Positions 56,804 to 64,000 of a DNA stretch of 64,000 nt are shown piece by piece. Origin of the DNA: Linum tenue (lineage: Eukaryota > Streptophyta > Magnoliopsida > Malpighiales > Linaceae). The notes beneath the pieces were generated by a model. The model had not been told where the DNA came from and did not search any database. It saw only the letters and a list, made by a program, of their open reading frames with translations. The stretch covers positions 53,593,703 to 53,657,702 of the forward strand of contig CAMGYJ010000002.1 of NCBI GenBank assembly GCA_946122785.1, written 5' to 3'. Every line of letters starts with the position of its first letter. Within the stretch, counting starts at the first letter, position 1. The translations under genes and the position numbers were made by a program.

Positions 56804-57262
56804 AAACTGTAAGGGTGGAGCCCTAAAGCGGACAACATTATGTGTGGAAAAGGTTCAGGATGTTACACCTAACCTACTATGAACTTCCAAACGAATTTAA
56901 CTTTGCAATATCTCGAAAAATTATGCGGAATAAAAAAATTTGCTACGATTGGATACCCAAGTGCAAAGTTACATTCGTTTGAAGTTTCGCCCTAAGTTAG
57001 TCGTTGATTGGAAAAAAAATGCAAACCATTGGGTGGGGGCGGTTGTCACCTTAACCGTGCTTCCCCCGCGGTTTATCAGAACGCCCCGACACCATGCGAT
57101 TATTTGGCGACGGGAACAAAAACCGCGCCGTAGGGTGGCGGTTTTCACCTTAACTGCGGGGTGGGGTGGCGGTTTATGGGAAAGAGTGGTGTTTTTGGAA
57201 TTTTTAAAAAATGGGTGATATTTTTAGAATTTTTTTTTTTTTTGTATAGTAGGAAAATTTCC

Positions 57263-58025
57263 TTCAAAGAGACAAGAGTTCTCCTTTTTCTTCGTCTGGT
57301 TTGTGGGCAATTTCTATGGGCCTCACTCTTTATGCAAGTGTTGGAAATGGGCTAACTCTAGGAGTAGCGGTATTCAAGATGTCAGCTTAGGCCTAGCCCA
57401 AGAGTTCTTTGCTCTCTTTGTTAGCTCGAAACCTATAAAATACGTATTGGACAATCATATCCAATCCATAGATCAAGCTCGTCAGACCAACGTTTGGGTG
57501 GGGATCTACCTAAGCATGATCGGTGAATGAACGGTCTGATTATAATGCTCACAACATCATTTGTTAGAACGTGCTCACCGGACGTATAATCATCGGACAT
57601 GTTTTGGGCTTTCCGCTGCCGTTGGATGAATGCATTGACATTTTGTGAACACTTTAATTAAATTTGGTGAATGATACATGAAAACTTCTCCTAGATTAAC
57701 AACATTAAATCGTCCCTATCCGATTGAACTAATTGGTGATAATATTTTATTTGAAATCGAACTCCATGATGATTGAATAGATGTGCTATTGATTACTCGT
57801 GAAGGGATGTCAAATTGAACATAGATGATTCAGTAGTGGAGTCGTCCACCCAATAGGGATTGAACCAATATTTTCAATGGATAAATGATTCCTATGAGGG
57901 AGGTTACGAACTTGAAAACTTGTTGGAAGTTTGCGTATTAACTTCTCTTTCACCACATCCTTGAAAGAAACTTCATTGAATCAAGTCGTCCACATCCAAT
58001 GCTTCATTGCTACTAAAATAAAAAA
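57263..58025. other. Spacer, no gene seen
   Basis: Short frames only, no domain recognised. Confidence 0.5.
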
Positions 58026-58265
58026 GGGTAAATTCCAAATTTGATCATTGGGTTTATTAAACCGTGTCCTGTTTAGTCGCTGAAAAAATTAATATCAATT
58101 TTGGCCACTCGAATTAGTTAAACGGTACACGTTTAGTCACTCACTCGAATTAGCTAAACGTGGACCATTTTACTAATTCGAGTGATCAAAATTGATATTG
58201 ATTTTTTCCAATGACTAAACATGACACATTTTAGTCAATCCAGTGATCAAATTTGGCATTTACCC
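58026..58265. mobile_element. Fold-back MITE related to the Mutator-like ends
   Basis: A near-complete inverted repeat: GGGTAAATTCCAAATTTGAT at the left mirrors ATCAAATTTGGCATTTACCC at the right, and pairing continues to the centre. The flanks AAAATAAAAAA and AAAATAAAATA are similar but A-rich. The ends resemble those at 2538 and 63581. Confidence 0.75.
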
Positions 58266-60961
58266 AAAATAAAATAAAAAAGCTTTTCCTTTCCTTATGA
58301 AAGATAAGAATATAAAGTTTGGTTTCTTATAATGTAATTGAAGGGTATTGATTCAGACTTTCCGAAGCTTAAACTAGAAGTTCAAGATAACGACTTTATT
58401 CCCTCTTAAGTTCTGGTTTTGTGAAGTTTATTATTTGAAGTTCTGGTTTTTTCCTACTAAATAACTCCATCCCTGTCAATTTAAATTCCATCAAATTTTA
58501 ATTATTATACTTGAGAAATTTTTTTGTAACTAAATATAATGTATACTCAAATATATAATTTGCCCAGTTTCATCAAATATATAATTTTTTTGTGACTAAT
58601 TTTTTTTTGGAGCGAGGATATACTACAATGAATGATGCTTGTTAATGTCAACGTTTCACATGTTCTCGCACATAACACATGCAATGCACCACACATAAAT
58701 CGATACACACAAATACATAGTTGCACAAAACTCTCTATCAGCTAACAAATTCATCATTTAGAATATGATTCGAATCTAAAAATTTCTCACATGCAAGCAC
58801 CTGCCATTGCTCTTTTGGAATGCACATTTGGGGTGTGGTATTTGAGTTCCATTTTCCTGTAATTTGGGATTTGAAATCAAATACTATCTTTCGTTGGAAA
58901 AAAGTAACATGATAATTGGGGGTGTTATTCTTCAAACACAAATGTGTCATTCTCCAAATACTATAGGGGAGGGCTAATATTTGTGAAATACCATGGTATT
59001 GTGTTTTTTTATTCTTATTTTGTCCTCTGTATATTCATATAAACCCGAAAGTTGCTTGTTTCTTCCCAACTTCGTAATTGCTCTCTCCAATCACATCTTG
59101 TCGAATTCATCTCCACATTCTTCTTTATGTTCACTGTCGTCGGCTCATCAATGCTTTCGGTGAGTCTAACATGTTCTTCTTTGTATTCCTTTATCAATTA
59201 TTAGTCGGCGATTCGTCCGAGTTAATAATCGTAACCATCATCATTTTCACGCTCTTATTTATCGTCTACACCACGAAAGAAGTCTCGTGAAGACACGTCA
59301 ACCTGTAATCTATGTTTTTTTTTTTTTGGAGAATTCGGATATCACTATGGAAATACTTTGCACCATACAACACATACACACTCTTACAATCAACATAGCA
59401 AATTATGTGCATCTCATTCTCATCAGTACATGTGCATACATGGACAAACAGCTACTCATCCATCCTTTGGGAAGGATCGTGGAAAAATCGGGTGTGTTCA
59501 ACTTGCTTGTGATAAATAATTAAAAGCGTGGCCAAATGGAGATCCATTGCAAACTGTTCTCCGACACTGACTTTCTTATTGTGTTCCCAGTCCCACTAAT
59601 AAAGGGTTTCAACATCGACCATCAACTTTGAACTACATTACCCTATACTTTGATTGAGATTTGAGATTGACATTGTCACATTTGACAACACTTCCGCCTT
59701 ATATACCACTTGACAATATGTTAACCAAATCACTAATTCACTAGTATAGGATTTATTCGCGGATTATATTTTAATGATTTATCTTTTGTGAAATAATGAC
59801 TTCCGACGTTACCAGGACAGGTCTTGAGATTATGGAGGCCCTGTTCTATAAATAAAATTTGGCCCAAATATTTTAATAAATTCATTGAAAGCATGCACCA
59901 ACTACATGACATGGAGTTTGAAAAACAATTTTACCATTACACAACTTATCCAAAATATGTCATTAAAATAAATTCATTTGTATTTCAAACAAAAAATATA
60001 TAATTTCAAAATGAATACCTAAATTAACTAAAAAATGCAATAAAGTTTATATTTATCTGATGTCTTCTCTAAACGGCAACTTTGATATCAAACAATCTAC
60101 CATCATTTGGTTCATGATTAGTTTCAGGATTCAGCAAAAATTTCAGCTATTAGATTCTCATTTTCATGTTTTTTTTCTCACAAAAAACGGTAACTTTATT
60201 TCTATCAAATTGTATTTTATGTTGCCACAATCACAAAAAAAAAAAAAAAAATTTGAAAGTAAATCGTTAATGACTTTCTAACTTCCACACACATGGAGTA
60301 ATGCTCTCCATGCATAATTGAAGGAGACAATGGACCATTGGAATTTGGAAGATAAAATAGTGAGAACAAGACAAAAGTTAAAAAAGAACAGAACAAATAA
60401 AAAAGAACACATTTTGCTTCCTTGCCTCCATGAGATGGGGTACTTGTGTAGGCAATTCGGAAGACAATTCAATGTAGTTAAAAGCATATTCGTTTACACG
60501 TGGGTGATCATTTCACTTCTCCCCAACACTCAAAAGCTTAATTACTAACTAAACTAAGAGGTTGGATTTGGGGGATACGATTAAAGCTGGTAATCAGAGG
60601 AAATGCCAAAAGTAAATGAATGATTCTTATTAAAGTAGATTTACACACGTTAGCATTCCATTAAATAAGTCATTAGTGTTGTGCGTGTGTGTTTCATTCC
60701 TAAAAAAAGTAGAAAGTATATTATGATATCTCTTACACATTATTTCAAATAAATTGAACTAAATTTTATATAAACATGAACTAATCCAGTGGACTAGTTT
60801 CGAATACGAGAAATAATAACCAATGTAAATGAATTATCAAGTCAAGAACTAATTCTCTATTTAGAGTAGTATATCATAGTTTATTCGACCTTGTTTACCA
60901 TATCTAGAAAAAACCCCAGAAATTTTGGCGTGGATGACTAACAAGTAACCTCATTTCGTAG
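58266..60961. other. AT-rich spacer, no gene seen
   Basis: Many short frames on both strands, none with a domain I recognise. Poly-A/T runs occur at 59315-59328 and 60234-60250. Confidence 0.5.
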
Positions 60962-60970
60962 TAATTAATA

Positions 60971-61476
60971 GGGTTAATATTTTCGTATTGCCTGAACTTT
61001 GACCAAAATAAACATCCTGGCCAATCTTTTCGATCTATAACATCCTGGCCCGAACTATACACCAATTTGGCCAAACCCGATGTTTGACCGTTAACTTGGA
61101 CGGTCAAACGCGTTGACCGTTCACGTCACTGCCAAGTCAGAAGATCTGATAAATATTTAATTTTTTTAATTTTTAATTTTTAGTTTAACTAAGGTATTAG
61201 ATGATTTTTTTAATTTATAATAATTTAAAATTAGGGAATGTGTGGAAATTGTGAATTATTTTAAATATTTTATGCTGACTTGGCAGTGACATGGCGCGTT
61301 GACTGTTGCGATGACTAACAGTCAACGCGTTTGACCGTCCAAGTTAACGGTCAAAAGTCGGATCTGACCAAATTGTTTATTTTGGTGTATAGTTCGGGCC
61401 AGGATGTTATAAATCGAAAAGATTGACCAAAATGTTTATTTTGATCAAAGTTCAGGCCATACGAAAATATTAACCC
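60971..61476. mobile_element. Mutator-type MITE with long inverted repeats
   Basis: The left GGGTTAATATTTTCGTAT mirrors the right ATACGAAAATATTAACCC, and the repeat arms extend about 170 bp (ATCCTGGCCCGAACTATACA, CGGTCAAACGCGTTGACCG). It is flanked by a perfect 9-bp duplication, TAATTAATA (60962-60970 and 61477-61485), and is 506 bp. Confidence 0.92.
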
Positions 61477-61901
61477 TAATTAATAACATCCCTTTGGTAT
61501 CTTTCAAATTTTGTCATCAGGATGGCCACGTAGACAAACATCTTTATCGCAGTAACCACGCCGGTAATGAATGGAAATGATGGAGCGAATGAATGATATA
61601 AACAACAAACAACAGAATAGAAAAGCGATTTGAGGAGGCTAGGATGAACATGTAACGTTGATTGATAGAGAAACAGATCACAATCAAAGGGACAGGACGG
61701 CAACCAAAACCAACCCTACATGTGCCGGCCACACTATGTACAACCAAACAACATATTATTAAATTAATGCTCTTTGTTTCTTAGTTGAGCACACGCAGGA
61801 AACATTATTATTTTTATTATTACTACTAATATTATTATAATAAAATCTTTTACAAAAAATTACAGGCAGTCGAGATATAAACTTTGGCCTCACTTCCTTA
61901 G

Positions 61902-62460
61902 CTAAAGCACATATAAGTCTAGTAAAAAAGTACGTGGCCGTCCATCCTTAACATTCTGTAACACGAACAATTTATGAATCCACTTGAACAAAATCACAAC
62001 GTCCGTATCCAACTCTTCCAGCGAAGAAAAAGAAAAGGGCAGGAAACCATAACCACTCGCCATGCACAAGTTTAGATACTTGGCACAATTTCGCTGAGCA
62101 ACATCAACAACAACTCGGGTCATCACAAAACGAGCCATCCCAACCTGATTCAAAGGTAAAGACCCAGTCAGATCGACACACACATCTTGCCCCTTGTCCC
62201 AGAAATAAAGCAGCAAATCCGCAAGACGAAGGGGTACGCCATGCCCATCAACCAAACCGATATCAACCTCCCTACCGGCAGAAATCTCATACCTGTAACT
62301 GATGTCCAATAAGGTGTCACGAACGAGGTTATGTCGATGCTTAATGCCCACAGTACCAGCACAAGACACACCATGATCCCCAAAGACATCACCATCAAAG
62401 ATACGAGAACAGGCAGGAAAGGGCCAAGATATCGAAAACAATGGGACATAGTCGATAACT
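61902..62460 (-). pseudogene. Retroelement C-terminal domain with a possible endonuclease fold
   Basis: The minus-strand frame (about 180 codons, no internal stop to 61902) shows GDVFGDHGVSCAG, GIKHRHNLVRDTLLD, GREVDIGLVDGHGVPLRLAD and QDVCVDLTGSLPL, then YGFLPFSFSSLEELDTD. This is a sequence I remember from the end of plant non-LTR-type reverse transcriptase proteins: a zinc-knuckle-like C/H part, then E-D..(R)LAD..DVCVDLT. The last part resembles the PD-(D/E)xK arrangement of R2-type endonucleases. The upstream reverse transcriptase is not visible here. The endonuclease reading is inference. Confidence 0.5.
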
Positions 62461-63580
62461 AATCACACTACGATATGTCCTTCCATTCATAGTCTAGCCC
62501 AACCCAACAATAGGAACAACACACAATATGTTGAGACTCCCACAAAGGAACATGATGCGTAGTCAACGAGATAAAAAAATCTGAAGTAGCAGCAATCTAA
62601 TCGAAAATATATGTCTTTCAATTTCTTCATAAGTTTTGGGGAAGCAACTTCACTAGGATCACTTAAGATATCTGACTCGTCCCGAATATCAAAATTAAAA
62701 TCCCGACTAAGATCCAAGTATAAACCCTAGACTGGTGCAATATAGGCGAGTATGTTTTAAAAGTAAAATCTGGGCCGATCCATGTACCCCTACTTCAAAT
62801 TTTTGAAACATTATCTACCAATCAAATTTTGGTTAAAACTATGAACTATGATTAAAAGCAATTGTAAATGAATGGTTTTGAACACCAATGAGAAGGATTC
62901 ACCCAGGTGTTGTTCCCCCTAGCTAGTGATCATGATTTGTTGAACCAAATGCAAATGTGTGGTAAAAGCGGTTGTAAACTGTAGGGAAGCGCAACAAGTT
63001 AACAAGCTTCACTCTCTCGGTTACTAGGCCAAGGGATATCAAATAAACCTATCAAAGAGCTCTCTTGGCCAACCGACTAAGGGTTTCTTACAATGTTGTT
63101 AAAACCGGACCGGACATCGATCCGGATTTGAGAGAGGTTCACGGTTTATCGGCTGACCGGAGATTGACCGGCAAAAATCGTCTAGAAAACCGTAGACACA
63201 TAATAACATAATAATAAAAATATAAATATTAAATGATAATATAACAGTTTTTTAAAATTACTTTAAATAAATGATAATAGACTACCAAATCTGAAACCCA
63301 ATTACCCACTCTCTCGCCTTACTTTACCCTCTTCTTACTTTCTGTCTTCATCTTTCTCTCTCTAACAAATGCAATTTCCATTTCTCTTCCTCAATTTAAG
63401 TATTATCACACTCTCTATCTTCCTCAATTTAAATCATCCCACTTTCCTTTCTCCAGTACGTATCTTTGCTTTCTTCCTCCCTGCTTGAATCAAGCGATCT
63501 CAATCAATCCTCTGTAATTCAAATTTATTCTCTATTCTTTCTAATTCCACAATTCAAATTCCCATTCTTTCTATCCAAAA
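62461..63580. other. Spacer, no gene seen
   Basis: A short stretch near 63090-63190 (TGTTAAAACCGGACCGGACA, GACCGGAGATTGACCGGC) looks like one end of a hAT-like MITE, but no partner end was found. The rest is AT-rich with pyrimidine-rich runs (63300-63580). Confidence 0.4.
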
Positions 63581-64000
63581 GGGCTTAATTGCAAGTTTGG
63601 TCACTTGAATTGCTATAAAATTTCACGTTTGCCACTTGAATTGATTTATTCCATTTATAGTCACTCGAATTAGTTGAACAGTCCAAGTTCGGTCACTCTC
63701 CGTTAACCTCCGTTAATGACGACCGTTAAGTGATGACGTGGCTAACAGAAAATCACAGTCAGCATATTTTAACACTAAAAAATGACGAACCGACCCGCCA
63801 CGTCATATTTACCCGCCCAGTCAGCCATTCTTGCCCAACTTGCGAACCAACCCAATTAATTGACCCAAACCCATACCCGAACCAACACAATGGCTGCTTC
63901 CTCTCATCCTCGTTCACGCTTCCGCCACCGACAACCGCCGCCGCATACGTTTGATATAATAGCTTTCCGGTCGATTCCCCTTGCCCTAATTTGGTCTGCG
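63581..64000. mobile_element. Left end of a second Mutator-like element (truncated by the window)
   Basis: It starts GGGCTTAATTGCAAGTTTGG and follows the left end at 2538 for most of 300 bp (GGTCACTTGAATT, AGTCCAAGTTCGGTCACTC, CCGACCCGCCACGTCAT). After the terminal repeat comes a start-like ATGGCTGCTTCC (63890) that may begin another captured gene. The right end is outside the window. Confidence 0.7.

Larger units (their letters stand above)
55686..56867 (+). mobile_element. Cassandra-like TRIM solo LTR, split by two insertions
   Basis: It starts TGTAACACCTTAGG..CACATCGAC and ends AGGATGTTACA, with a perfect 5-bp duplication CCTAA (55681-55685 and 56868-56872). Without the two insertions and their duplications it is about 272 bp. 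It contains CCGAAAACTGTAAGGG and CCCTAAAGCGGACAACAT, and a 5S-rRNA-like part. These match my memory of Cassandra LTRs, which use a 5S promoter. No internal region or second LTR is present. Confidence 0.75.
55433..57262. mobile_element. Long-TIR (Mutator-like) element upstream of the TMEM256-like gene
   Basis: The left end GGAAATTTTCGAGAAATA and the right end, opposite strand, GGAAATTTTCCTACTATA continue to resemble each other for about 150 bp, including a shared ATAAACC..CACCCCAC..CGC block and AAAACACCACTC/AAAATATCACTC words. The flanks TTTCAAAAG and TTCAAAGAG are only roughly alike. It encloses a Cassandra-like solo LTR at 55686-56867. Confidence 0.6.

Noticed and set aside
58738..58950. 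70-codon minus frame (MTHLCLKNNTPNY..)
   Set aside because: No domain, and the surrounding sequence is low-complexity AT-rich DNA.
63086..63200. Possible hAT-like MITE starting TGTTGTTAAAACCGG
   Set aside because: Only one end visible; no mirrored end in the following sequence.
1..64000. CRISPR arrays, bacterial operons or prophage
   Set aside because: Gene structure, introns and element families are plant nuclear; no regularly spaced repeats of CRISPR type were seen.

Overview
The window is nuclear DNA of a dicot plant. The evidence is GT-AG introns, a cytokinin-receptor-type histidine kinase, an X8/CBM43 apoplastic protein, AT-rich spacers, and a very high load of plant LTR retrotransposons (copia, Tat-type and Athila-type gypsy, a Cassandra TRIM LTR), LINEs, a tRNA-derived SINE and hAT-, Mutator- and Harbinger-like DNA elements. 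I cannot name the species from sequence alone.

Four host genes are supported. Positions 1-737 (+) hold the last four exons of an organelle-type HSP90, probably the mitochondrial HSP90.6 type. One of its introns has a GC donor. Positions 46386-51523 (+) hold a complete 12-exon AHK2-like cytokinin receptor (CHASE, HisKA, HATPase, receiver; 1194 residues as I splice it). Positions 52516-53340 (+) hold a 3-exon secreted X8-domain protein of 119 residues. Positions 53981-55334 (-) hold a 5-exon small membrane protein of the DUF423/TMEM256 family. The kinase, X8 and TMEM256 genes form a compact 9-kb gene island. The HSP90 gene is separated from it by about 45 kb of nested transposons.

Layout of the repeat-rich part. 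1639-2445: hAT-like element. 2538-9248: Mutator-like element with a captured host-gene fragment, split by a copia element (2919-8184, minus strand), which is itself split by a hAT-like element (3732-4188). 9530-10646: remnant of a chromovirus-type gypsy. 11287-12351: short LTR element with a tRNA-Met-type primer site. 12972-13412: hAT-like MITE. 13446-25502: hAT-like remnant holding a very young, near-intact 11.5-kb Tat-type gypsy (13983-25482). 26497-27801: two further small elements. 28270-37823: old LINE split by an 8.2-kb Athila-type derivative that has gag-protease and an Athila ORF but no reverse transcriptase. 37824-40680: scraps of at least three more LTR elements in both orientations. 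41355-42555: Harbinger-like element. 43396-43803: Mutator-type MITE. 43985-45260: 5'-truncated LINE end with a poly(A) tail.

Right of the gene island, 55433-57262 is a long-TIR element about 100 bp upstream of the TMEM256 start codon. It contains a Cassandra-like solo LTR with a 5S-rRNA-like segment, and that LTR was hit by both a hAT-like element and a SINE. Further right are a fold-back MITE (58026-58265), a long-TIR MITE with a perfect 9-bp target duplication (60971-61476), a minus-strand retroelement-like fragment (61902-62441), and the left end of a second Mutator-like element of the same family as the one at 2538 (63581-64000).

Most element boundaries rest on target-site duplications I could read directly, so the nesting order is fairly secure. 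Family names rest on remembered motifs, and no database search was run.
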